The notes under the pieces are model-generated. The model was not told where the DNA came from and did not search any database. It worked only from the letters and a program-made list of their open reading frames with translations. A stretch of 64,000 nt of DNA, from assembly GCA_963723355.1 (NCBI GenBank), contig CAVRQQ010000027.1, positions 1 through 64,000 on the forward strand, given 5' to 3'. The DNA is from JAFDBW01 sp963723355 (GTDB taxonomy: Bacteria > Desulfobacterota > Desulfuromonadia > Desulfuromonadales > BM103). Positions 1-6,892 of this stretch are shown here, one piece after another. Within the stretch, counting starts at the first letter, position 1; each line of letters begins with the position of its first letter. The translations under genes and the position numbers were made by a program.

Positions 1-1801
1 GACACATATAACCCATAATCTCATCAATAAACTCACTCCCAAACCTGCGCAGCTTATGTTTGCCGACACCGTTGATCGCCATCATTTTCTCTTCATCGGT
101 CGGCATCTTCGCCGCCATCTCGGCCAGGGTGGCATCTCCGAAGATCACATAAGGCGGGACCCCCTCGGCATCGGCCAGCCGTTTACGCCTGATACGCAGG
201 GCGTCAAAGAGGTCATCATCATAATCGAAATCGCCAACTTGCGGTCGGCCCTTCTTCTGCAGTGTCTTGACGCGGATACGTGGCTTGGCCAGGACCAGCC
301 GTTCCTCGCCACGCAGCAGGGGGCGCGCCGCTTCGGTCAGCTTCAACACCGAGTAAGCAGCGACATCCTGCACCAGGTAGCCACGATGGATCAACTGGCG
401 GATCAAGCTGTTCCAGGCCTCGGCAACCTTTTCCGCACCGATCCCGTAAGTTGATAATTTGTCGTGGCCGAGATCGAGTACGCGCTGCGTCTGTGCGCCG
501 CGCAAGACATCAACCACATGCCCGACGCCGAAGCGTTGCCCAACCCGGAAGACGCAGGATAACGCTTTCTGAGCATCGACCGTGGCGTCATATGTCTCGG
601 GCGGGTTGAGGCAGACATCGCAGTTGCCGCAATCCTTTAAAAGCCGCTCACCGAAATAGCCGAGCAGGACCCGACGGCGGCAGGTCTGTGCCTCACCAAA
701 ACCGACCATCGCCTGCAGCTTGTGCAGTTCAATGCGTTTCTGCTCCGGGTTATTGCCCTTTTCGATCAGGCCACGGCTGATGGCGATATCGCCGTAACCG
801 AACAACAGCAGGGCCTCCGCCGGCAAACCATCCCGACCTGACCGACCGGTCTCCTGGTAATAACTCTCGATATTTTTTGGCAGGTCATAGTGGACCACGA
901 ACCGTACATTCGGTTTGTCGATGCCCATGCCGAAGGCCACGGTTGCGACGACGATATCGATGTCGTCACGCAGGAACATCTCCTGAACATTTTTGCGTTC
1001 CTTGTCTCCCAGCCCTGCATGGTAGGCCCGCGCCCTGACTCCGGATGCTGCCAGTCGATCAGCCACTTCCTCGACCCGTTTGCGCGACAGGGCATAAACG
1101 ATCCCCGCTTCGCCGTGGTGATCTGCAAGAAAAGCCTGCAGCTGATCGAAGGGTTTCTGCTTCTCGACTACCGTGTAGCGGATATTCGGCCGATCGAAGC
1201 CGGTGACAAAGCACTCCGCATGTTGCAATCCGAGCTTGTGCAACACATCCTGCCGGGTCTGGGGATCGGCCGTGGCCGTCAGGCCGATCATCGGCACTTT
1301 GGGAAAATGCCTGCGCAGTTGTCCCAACTGCACATACTCGGGTCGGAAGTCGTGGCCCCACTGGGACACGCAGTGCGCCTCATCGATCGCGAAAAGAGCG
1401 AGCTTCAGTCCACGCAGCCGGTGAAGGAAGTCATCATTCAACAGCCGCTCAGGAGCGACGTAAAGCAGATCCAGTTCACCGGCATGCAGTTGGGCGAGAA
1501 TTCTGCGGGCCTCTTCAGCTTTGAGCGAGGAGTTGTAGAATGCTGCCCGGACACCGTTGACCACCAGCGCGTCGACCTGGTCTTTCATCAATGAGATCAG
1601 TGGCGACACGATGATCGCCACCCCGTCGCGGTGCAGGGCGGGGATCTGGTAACAGAGCGACTTGCCGCCACCGGTCGGCATCAGGACAAAAGCATCCCGG
1701 CCCTCGATCAGGCTTTTGATGATCGGTTCCTGGTGTGCACGGAATTCGGAGTAGCCAAACACCTCCTGCAGGGTTTGGCGGGGATCAATTGATTTTGACA
1801 T
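1..1801 (-). CDS. recQ: ATP-dependent DNA helicase RecQ (3' end beyond window)
   Basis: RecQ is a superfamily 2 3'-5' DNA helicase acting in recombination and replication-fork repair. The open frame starts at ATG 1801 (MSKSIDPRQTL) and stays open to the window edge, about 600 codons, so only the last few residues are missing. Visible motifs are Walker A MPTGGGKS, the DEAH box in AIDEAHCVSQWGHD, motif VI QETGRSGRDG, the zinc cysteines of the RQC region (CGNCDVC) and an HRDC-like C-terminal segment with INGVGKHKLRRFG. The order helicase-RQC-HRDC and the length match E. coli-type RecQ. It stands alone; the convergence of aroC transcription from the same strand ends in a hairpin just upstream of this gene. 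Confidence 0.93.
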   Translation of the reverse strand, partial: MSKSIDPRQTLQEVFGYSEFRAHQEPIIKSLIEGRDAFVLMPTGGGKSLCYQIPALHRDGVAIIVSPLISLMKDQVDALVVNGVRAAFYNSSLKAEEARRILAQLHAGELDLLYVAPERLLNDDFLHRLRGLKLALFAIDEAHCVSQWGHDFRPEYVQLGQLRRHFPKVPMIGLTATADPQTRQDVLHKLGLQHAECFVTGFDRPNIRYTVVEKQKPFDQLQAFLADHHGEAGIVYALSRKRVEEVADRLAASGVRARAYHAGLGDKERKNVQEMFLRDDIDIVVATVAFGMGIDKPNVRFVVHYDLPKNIESYYQETGRSGRDGLPAEALLLFGYGDIAISRGLIEKGNNPEQKRIELHKLQAMVGFGEAQTCRRRVLLGYFGERLLKDCGNCDVCLNPPETYDATVDAQKALSCVFRVGQRFGVGHVVDVLRGAQTQRVLDLGHDKLSTYGIGAEKVAEAWNSLIRQLIHRGYLVQDVAAYSVLKLTEAARPLLRGEERLVLAKPRIRVKTLQKKGRPQVGDFDYDDDLFDALRIRRKRLADAEGVPPYVIFGDATLAEMAAKMPTDEEKMMAINGVGKHKLRRFGSEFIDEIMGYMC

Positions 1802-1934
1802 GAAACAACATCCTGTGGCAGGGGGCGCAGAAACGCCGATAACATTACAATGCAAAGCGGTAAGCGATTAAGCCTGAAAGACCAACGGTTGAACAACGAT
1901 TATGGTTTTACCTGAAAGCTTATGGCTTAGACCT

Positions 1935-1968
1935 AAAACCAGAAGCGCTATTATGCGCTTCTGGTTTT
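1935..1968 (-). terminator. Hairpin terminator overlapping the aroC stop codon
   Basis: A perfect 14-bp inverted repeat (arms 1935-1948 and 1955-1968, loop TATTAT) reads AAAACCAGAAGCGC on both strands, so each strand ends the stem with a short T tract. The aroC stop codon (1951-1953) lies in the loop, so the last codons of aroC form one arm. It would stop aroC transcription before recQ. Confidence 0.75.
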
Positions 1969-3033
1969 CTGCCTCAGCGCTAAATCAAGCAGCACCAGCG
2001 CCGCCATCGACTCGACGATCGGCACGGCACGCGGCACCACGCAGGGGTCGTGACGGCCCTTGGCCTCGAGAATGACCGGTTTGCCATCGAAGTCGACTGT
2101 CTGCTGAGACTGGCCGATTGTTGCGACCGGCTTGAACGCCACCCGGAACAGGACCGGCTCGCCGCTGGAGATGCCGCCGAGGGTGCCGCCGGCATAATTG
2201 GTCAGCGTACCCAGGCGCTTGCCTTTCTGGACGAAAGGATCATTATGCTGGGAACCGCGCAGGCGGGTACCGGCAAACCCCGAGCCGATCTCAAAGCCTT
2301 TGGTCGCCGGCAGCGACAGCATCGCCTGGGCGAGCATCGCGTCGAGCTTGTCGAACACCGGCTCGCCCCAGCCGGCCGGCAGATTCCGGCAGACACAGCT
2401 GACCACACCGCCGACCGAATCCTTGGCCTCCAGAACCTCGCGCACCAGCGCTTCCATCCGCGCCGCCGAAGGTTTGTCCGGGCAGCGCGACAGGTTGCTA
2501 TCAACCTGGTCGCGGCTCACGCTGTCAACATCGACATTGACGGCCTCTTCGGCACCAACGGAACTCACCCAGGCGACGATCTCCACGCCCCACTCTTCAC
2601 GCAGAATCTTTTCCGCGATCGCCCCGGCTGCCACCCGGCCGATGGTCTCCCGGGCGCTGGACCGGCCACCGCCGCTGCTGGCGCGGATACCGTACTTGGC
2701 CTGGTAGGTGAAATCGGCATGCGATGGCCTCGGCACCAGGTCCATTTCGCCGTAATCGCCCGGACGCTGGTCCTTGTTGTGCACCAGCAGGCCGATTGGC
2801 GTGCCCAGGGTCAAACCATTTTCAACTCCGGAAAGGATTGTCACCTGGTCAGCTTCTTCACGCGGCGTGGTGAGGTCGCTCTGGCCCGGACGTCGCCTGT
2901 CTAGCTGTGGCTGGATATCGGCCTCGGACAGCGGCAAACCGGCCGGGCAGCCGTCTACTATGGCACCGACGCCAATACCGTGTGACTCACCGAAAGTACT
3001 GACCCGGAACAGGGTCCCAAGCGAACTGGACAT
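1951..3033 (-). CDS. aroC: Chorismate synthase
   Basis: Catalyses the last shikimate step, anti-1,4-elimination of phosphate from EPSP to give chorismate, using reduced FMN in the cytosol. The 360-residue product has the family's normal length. The N-terminus carries FRVSTFGESHG, followed by the signature RASSGGGRSSARETIGRVAA around residues 120-140 and the basic C-terminal region GRHDPCVVPRAVPIVES. ATG 3033 is preceded by GGAG. It is not in an aro operon here; the gene upstream on the same strand is an unrelated small membrane protein. Confidence 0.96.
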   Translation of the reverse strand: MSSSLGTLFRVSTFGESHGIGVGAIVDGCPAGLPLSEADIQPQLDRRRPGQSDLTTPREEADQVTILSGVENGLTLGTPIGLLVHNKDQRPGDYGEMDLVPRPSHADFTYQAKYGIRASSGGGRSSARETIGRVAAGAIAEKILREEWGVEIVAWVSSVGAEEAVNVDVDSVSRDQVDSNLSRCPDKPSAARMEALVREVLEAKDSVGGVVSCVCRNLPAGWGEPVFDKLDAMLAQAMLSLPATKGFEIGSGFAGTRLRGSQHNDPFVQKGKRLGTLTNYAGGTLGGISSGEPVLFRVAFKPVATIGQSQQTVDFDGKPVILEAKGRHDPCVVPRAVPIVESMAALVLLDLALRQKTRSA

Positions 3034-3090
3034 TTTTCACTCCAAGGATTCTTAATAAGGCCTATGGATAAACTTAAACAGATGCAGGCA

Positions 3091-3315
3091 TTATAAACGA
3101 TTCGTTGTTTCAGGGAAGCCTTGAGATTTCTGAAGATTGATTATTTTACTCAGGTAGGGTCTCTGCTCTTGAATCGGCGAAGCCATGGTTTCAATAATAT
3201 TTTGAAACGTATTATAAAAAAACAGCCCTCCAAAAAAATTCAGAGCGATTAAAGACCCGAAGCATAAGTTTCGGAAAGCTTTAAATGATAATAATTGTTT
3301 TTTTGAAGAGTTCAC
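3091..3315 (-). CDS. Small single-span membrane protein, hypothetical
   Basis: A 74-residue frame with a GTG start. It has a basic N-terminus (NSSKKQLLSFKAFRN), one clear hydrophobic segment (LCFGSLIALNFFGGLFFY) and a polar tail. I recognise no family. It sits with the next gene in a stretch clearly richer in A+T than its neighbours, and an AT-rich stretch makes chance frames less likely to stay open, which argues mildly for a real gene. No strong ribosome binding site is evident. Confidence 0.35.
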   Translation of the reverse strand: MNSSKKQLLSFKAFRNLCFGSLIALNFFGGLFFYNTFQNIIETMASPIQEQRPYLSKIINLQKSQGFPETTNRL

Positions 3316-3356
3316 GTCAAAATCACATCAGGGAATTGTGTTTGGATAAAAACTGA

Positions 3357-4238
3357 TTATTTGAATTCCAGAGTTAATACTTCTGTGATATCACCGGAGC
3401 CAAATAGTGGCTGTTCTGAACCCATCTCAACAGGACGGCCCGCAATTTCATATCGAGAGACTCCAAATCCATAAGTTTTCTGCAAATCTTTAAAACTCAC
3501 ATCATCGTTGTTACCTGTATCCAATGCCCTTGCAAATTCAATCGTCCAGCGCCTATCTGTCCATACGCCTTTTGCCTTTATATCTGCCCGACTTGACTGG
3601 GGTTGCCTCAACCTATAGCGCTGAATAGTATCGCCCGCATAGTCAATGAATATATTCGTCTTATATGCACTGAGCCCTGAATCGCCTTCTCGTTTTATAT
3701 ACATTGTCTTTTTGGACTTCGATGTTACTGCAAAACTGTCTTTTGTCGGATAGTTGAATAGGCGCTGAATTTTGTCATCAGCAAACCCCACAGGGTCAGT
3801 TCTACAAGCTTTCCAGTACCATGTATCGGCCTCATAAGATTCATCGCTGTAAATACTCAGGTCGTCAGTCAAATCGTCCAGTTTCCACTTGAAGACGAAG
3901 ACATCTTCCCTGTCCGGGCCTTCCTCATACATCGCTTTTTCTTTGTTCCAAACCCAACTCCGATGTGACCTTGATTCATCTTTGTCAGGAAAACTGATGA
4001 GAAAAAAAATTGTCGAGTCATTGTATACAGATTTAATTCGAATCTCCACATCAGCGATTGGATCAAATGTTTTCACTGCTTCAACATTCTTCCATACATC
4101 TTCTGTCTCAACACCATCAATCGAAGGAGCCTGATTGATTTTGTGAGACATTACAACCTGGCCTGCCATGACATCCTGATTGCATGCCAGCGCAATGTTA
4201 ATGATGATCAGAAGGACGATTGAGATTTTCTTTAACAT
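3357..4238 (-). CDS. Exported ethylbenzene dehydrogenase-related (EB_dh heme-binding type) protein
   Basis: The 293-residue protein resembles the EB_dh domain, the heme b-binding gamma-subunit fold of ethylbenzene and DMSO-type dehydrogenases, which is also found in cytochrome-rich delta-proteobacteria. Seen: an N-terminal export signal (LKKISIVLLIIINIALAC, possibly a weak lipobox at Cys), the opening typical of these folds (APSIDGVETEDVWKNV), and the motif DTWYWKACRTDPVGFADD around residue 140. Start ATG 4238 is chosen over an upstream TTG because TAGGG lies just ahead of it. No catalytic dehydrogenase subunit is adjacent, so its partner is unknown. Base composition is AT-rich, unlike the flanking genes, hinting at transfer. 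Confidence 0.6.
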   Translation of the reverse strand: MLKKISIVLLIIINIALACNQDVMAGQVVMSHKINQAPSIDGVETEDVWKNVEAVKTFDPIADVEIRIKSVYNDSTIFFLISFPDKDESRSHRSWVWNKEKAMYEEGPDREDVFVFKWKLDDLTDDLSIYSDESYEADTWYWKACRTDPVGFADDKIQRLFNYPTKDSFAVTSKSKKTMYIKREGDSGLSAYKTNIFIDYAGDTIQRYRLRQPQSSRADIKAKGVWTDRRWTIEFARALDTGNNDDVSFKDLQKTYGFGVSRYEIAGRPVEMGSEQPLFGSGDITEVLTLEFK

Positions 4239-4792
4239 TGTATTTTCCCTACCTAGCAATAGTGAATAAACAATTTGGCCGTGTCTTTAAAAATCGGCAA
4301 TGATGTTTAATCGCGCATCTATGGATTTCGTTTTATGTCGTCGTAAAGGTGGCTTCCGTTAGGTGGGAACGTCTGCCTAGAAAGTAGAATTCATTATCAA
4401 ATAAGCCTTCCCATGAGGCCGGCCTGTGACAGTTGCACCATGTTTAACAGTACTGTAAGATTTTAATGCATCTTATATGCCACCTCGTAATGAATCATAT
4501 TGTCGGGATGTTGAGCGCCTACCCTTGTGCTTGAAAATGAGAGAACCGTTATTTGGCGGGGATTTTAAACAACCTTTTAGAATAAATCAGGCTTTTTATT
4601 GGTAGGGATATAAGCAAAAAATCGTGTCCACCGAAAAAAGTCAGGGGAGCCGGGACACTTCACACAGCTTGCACAAGGCTCCAAATGGAGGCTCGTCTTC
4701 CTGAGGACAGCGATATTTGGGGGATTCTTTGACCCACAGAATGTTGTTACTGATAACCGGTGGCAAGATTTATTTTATTTTTATTTTTACCC
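4239..4792. other. AT-rich intergenic stretch without a convincing gene
   Basis: No frame here reads like a protein on either strand. The only structured element I see is the GTGTCC/GGACAC inverted repeat at 4624-4658. The AT-rich composition continues from the two genes to its left and ends near 4925. Confidence 0.5.
4624..4658. repeat. GTGTCC...GGACAC inverted repeat
   Basis: Six-base arms GTGTCC (4624-4629) and GGACAC (4653-4658) flank a short spacer containing TCAGGGGAGCCG. A related pair, GGGGACAC/GTGTCTCC, occurs at 6604-6628. Such words are common in REP-like elements next to IS200-type transposases, but no transposase is seen here. Confidence 0.35.
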
Positions 4793-4820
4793 TTGACAAA
4801 CCTGACCAAAAGAGTAATAT
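4793..4820 (+). promoter_or_regulatory. Sigma-70 promoter of a candidate small RNA
   Basis: A perfect -35 box TTGACA (4793-4798) is followed after 16 bases by TAATAT (4815-4820). Transcription would start near 4827. No coding frame follows; a hairpin and a strong terminator do. Confidence 0.65.
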
Positions 4821-4826
4821 ATCCAT

Positions 4827-4922
4827 CAACAGAACATACTTCTTCATGTTCTACCCTCCAAAAAGTAAACCCATAGAACCCGTTGCCCCACAGTCGCCCT
4901 CCTGACTGTGGGGCTTTTTTTT
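4827..4922 (+). ncRNA. Candidate small RNA with two CCCUCC anti-SD motifs
   Basis: A transcript from the promoter at 4793-4820 to the terminator at 4885-4922 would be about 95 nt and has no plausible reading frame. It would fold a 7-bp hairpin AGAACAT (4831-4837)/ATGTTCT (4846-4852), an unpaired linker containing CCCTCC (4854-4859), and the terminator hairpin whose 8-nt loop again shows CCCTCC (4897-4902). Both motifs are complementary to a GGAGGG ribosome-binding site and both lie in predicted single-stranded positions, a layout known from bacterial sRNAs that pair with Shine-Dalgarno sequences. Promoter, fold and motifs are read directly; the function is inference. Confidence 0.55.
4885..4922 (+). 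terminator. Strong intrinsic terminator of the candidate small RNA
   Basis: An 11-bp perfect stem (GCCCCACAGTC, 4885-4895, with 4904-4914) with loop GCCCTCCT is followed by eight T residues. It points to the plus strand, where the only upstream transcription unit visible is the candidate small RNA. Confidence 0.85.
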
Positions 4923-4974
4923 CAATCTACGCCTGGAGACCCCGAGAATTTTTCGGCTATCCGGTCATCATGCA

Positions 4975-5646
4975 TTAACAGCTGAACGCTTCGAAAAGTT
5001 CGACAAGACTTGTAACTGTCAGTGACGGTTGAATCTCCCAGGGATCAAAGACCACCTGCGCATTCCGTTTCACCCAGGCGCCATGCATCCCGGCAGAGAT
5101 GGCACCGATCACATCGAAGGGGTTCCCGGAAATCAACCAGGCATCAGCTCCGCACGCCCCTGATTTGCGCAGAAAGTGCGCATAGACACCAGGGTTTGGC
5201 TTGAAGCTCTTGATTTCATCCGTGCTGACCACACCGTCGAGGAGCACGTCGATCCCGGCATGCTGCAACAGGTTGCGGACATCGTCCGGTTTGCCATTGG
5301 AAAACGCATAGAGGCGGCAACCGGTCTCCCGGAACTTCACCAGGGCCGGTTCGACATCCGGGAAAGCTGGCAGGTAGCGATATGCATGAAGCAATCGGGT
5401 CCGCTGTTCGGCGCTCATCTCGACCTCGAGGGTCGCACAGCAGAAATCGAGAGCATTGCTGGTACAGACGGAAAAATCCCGGTAATTCTGCATCAGCCCC
5501 CTGCGGAATGAGTATTCGAGCTGCTTGGCCCGCCAGAGATCGGAAAAAGCACCGGCCTTCTCGCCGAGATGTTCCCGCAGCGCCGCAACGATCCCGGCCG
5601 TGTCAATCAGGGTGCCATAGACGTCAAAAGCAATGGTTACTGGCAT
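4975..5646 (-). CDS. Haloacid dehalogenase, type II (HAD superfamily)
   Basis: The 223-residue product matches L-2-haloacid dehalogenases, which replace the halogen of short 2-haloacids through an aspartyl ester. Motif I FDVYGTLID holds the nucleophilic Asp; motif II is LYAFSNGKP; the motif III lysine is in IKSFKPNPGVY; motif IV is ISGNPFDVIGA. Start ATG 5646 is chosen because GGAGG precedes it directly; the frame extends nine codons further without an RBS. It is divergent from the metF-like gene and shares no operon. Substrate is not provable from sequence, and a general phosphatase or ester role remains possible. Confidence 0.8.
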   Translation of the reverse strand: MPVTIAFDVYGTLIDTAGIVAALREHLGEKAGAFSDLWRAKQLEYSFRRGLMQNYRDFSVCTSNALDFCCATLEVEMSAEQRTRLLHAYRYLPAFPDVEPALVKFRETGCRLYAFSNGKPDDVRNLLQHAGIDVLLDGVVSTDEIKSFKPNPGVYAHFLRKSGACGADAWLISGNPFDVIGAISAGMHGAWVKRNAQVVFDPWEIQPSLTVTSLVELFEAFSC

Positions 5647-5810
5647 GGTTTTCCTCCGTGACAAAACGGTCACCGTTTCATGTTACTTTAACAGGCGCCG
5701 AACAAGCGTCAATTTGTCGCCCCTGCAGAAGCAAGGTTGCCATCGTCGGGCGGGCAGATTAATATAGCGTCAGACTTTAACGCACAGATCAGGATTAACA
5801 GGAGCACCTT

Positions 5811-6552
5811 TTGAGCACACTCTCTATCGAACTCGTCCCGCGGGACCCTGAATCGTTGCAGCAAGAGATGCAATCGATCCGTGAGCATTTCCCGGCGGTC
5901 GAAACGATCAACATTCCCGACTTGCTCAAGTTCCCGCTGCGCAGCTGGGATGCCTGCAGCCAGGCAAAGGCGTTCTTCCCCCACGCCATCCCTCACCTGC
6001 GTGCCATCGATTTCGACCTGCGTCAGCCGTTTCCCCTGGTTGACGACTTTGCTCAGGCTGGCATTGATACGGTGCTGGTGATCGCCGGAGACCAGCCGCA
6101 GGACATGTCCCGCAGGGTCTACCGCACCTCGTCAATCGAGTTGATTCGAGCACTCAAGGCAGCGATGCCCTCGCTCAAGGTTTATCGCCGGCATCGATCC
6201 TTACCGGACCGGCATCAAGACCGAGCTCGACTATGTCAAGCGCAAGGTTGACGCCGGCGCGGACGGGTTTTTCACCCAGCCCTTCTTTGACCTGCGCCTG
6301 ATGGAAATCTACCACGACCTGCTGGCAGGGCTGGATGTCTTCTGGGGGATCAGTCCGGTCATGAGTGAGCGCAGCAAGGATTACTGGGACAACCTCAACA
6401 ACGCGATCTTTCCGCCGGATTTCGAGCCGACCCTGGAATGGAACCGGCGGCTGGCCAAGGAAGCCCTGGCCTTCGCCGGACAAACCGGCTCAAACATCTA
6501 TTTCATGCCGATTCGCATTGACCTGGTCAAATACCTGGAAGGAATTCTTTAA
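5811..6552 (+). CDS. Methylenetetrahydrofolate reductase family protein (frameshifted)
   Basis: Reduces 5,10-methylene-THF to 5-methyl-THF, the methyl donor for MetH encoded nearby. The start is TTG 5811, supported by AGGAG a few bases upstream. Codons 1-125 read cleanly through the TIM-barrel (VLVIAGDQPQD); near 6187 an apparent extra C in GTTTATCGCCGG shifts the frame, and the rest (AGIDPYRTGIK to the stop at 6552, with GADGFFTQPFFD and WGISPVMS) continues in another frame. Repaired, the protein has about 247 residues, shorter than E. coli MetF, so assignment is to the family rather than to metF itself. The indel fits a pattern seen in many genes here. Confidence 0.72.
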
Positions 6553-6603
6553 AGCAGAAGCTTGTTTAACCGGGATGCAGGGGGCAGGCAAAACACCTGG
6601 GAT

Positions 6604-6628
6604 GGGGACACAGGACCAATGTGTCTCC
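6604..6628. repeat. GGGGACAC...GTGTCTCC inverted repeat
   Basis: Arms GGGGACAC (6604-6611) and GTGTCTCC (6621-6628) pair with one mismatch across a 9-base spacer. It lies between the convergent metF-like and rubredoxin genes and resembles the element at 4624-4658. Confidence 0.35.
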
Positions 6629-6670
6629 GATCTTAATAAACCCGTCACTGATCACCTCATCACAGTTTCA

Positions 6671-6829
6671 TCAATCCAACGGGTCAAAAGTATCCTTGTC
6701 GGCGTAGCACAGCGGACAGACCCAGTTGTCGGGCAGATCAGCAAAGGCCGTTCCCGGTGGGATGTCGTTCATCGGATCCCCTTGAGCCGGATCGTAGATG
6801 TAACCACAATTCGCACAGATATATCGCAT
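6671..6829 (-). CDS. Rubredoxin
   Basis: A 52-residue one-iron Fe(SCys)4 electron carrier of the cytosol. Both ligand pairs are present: CANCGY near residue 5 and CPLCYADKDTF near residue 40, with the conserved aromatic core (YIYDPAQGDP, NWVCPLC). Start ATG 6829 is preceded by AGGAGG and yields the usual rubredoxin length; upstream in-frame codons belong to no family. Rubredoxins in anaerobes serve oxygen and superoxide reduction systems; no partner is adjacent. Confidence 0.95.
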   Translation of the reverse strand: MRYICANCGYIYDPAQGDPMNDIPPGTAFADLPDNWVCPLCYADKDTFDPLD

Positions 6830-6892
6830 TCTAGCCCTCCTGATAATTGAATGGTTTTTCGCGCCTCGCACTTCCCGCTTCGCGCTTCGATC

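Noticed and set aside
4717..4905. 62-codon frame over the candidate small RNA
   Set aside because: It starts upstream of the promoter, has no RBS and ends inside the terminator hairpin.
4624..6628. Insertion sequence bounded by the two GTGTCC-type repeats
   Set aside because: The DNA between them holds ordinary genes and no transposase, and the two repeats differ in arm and spacer.
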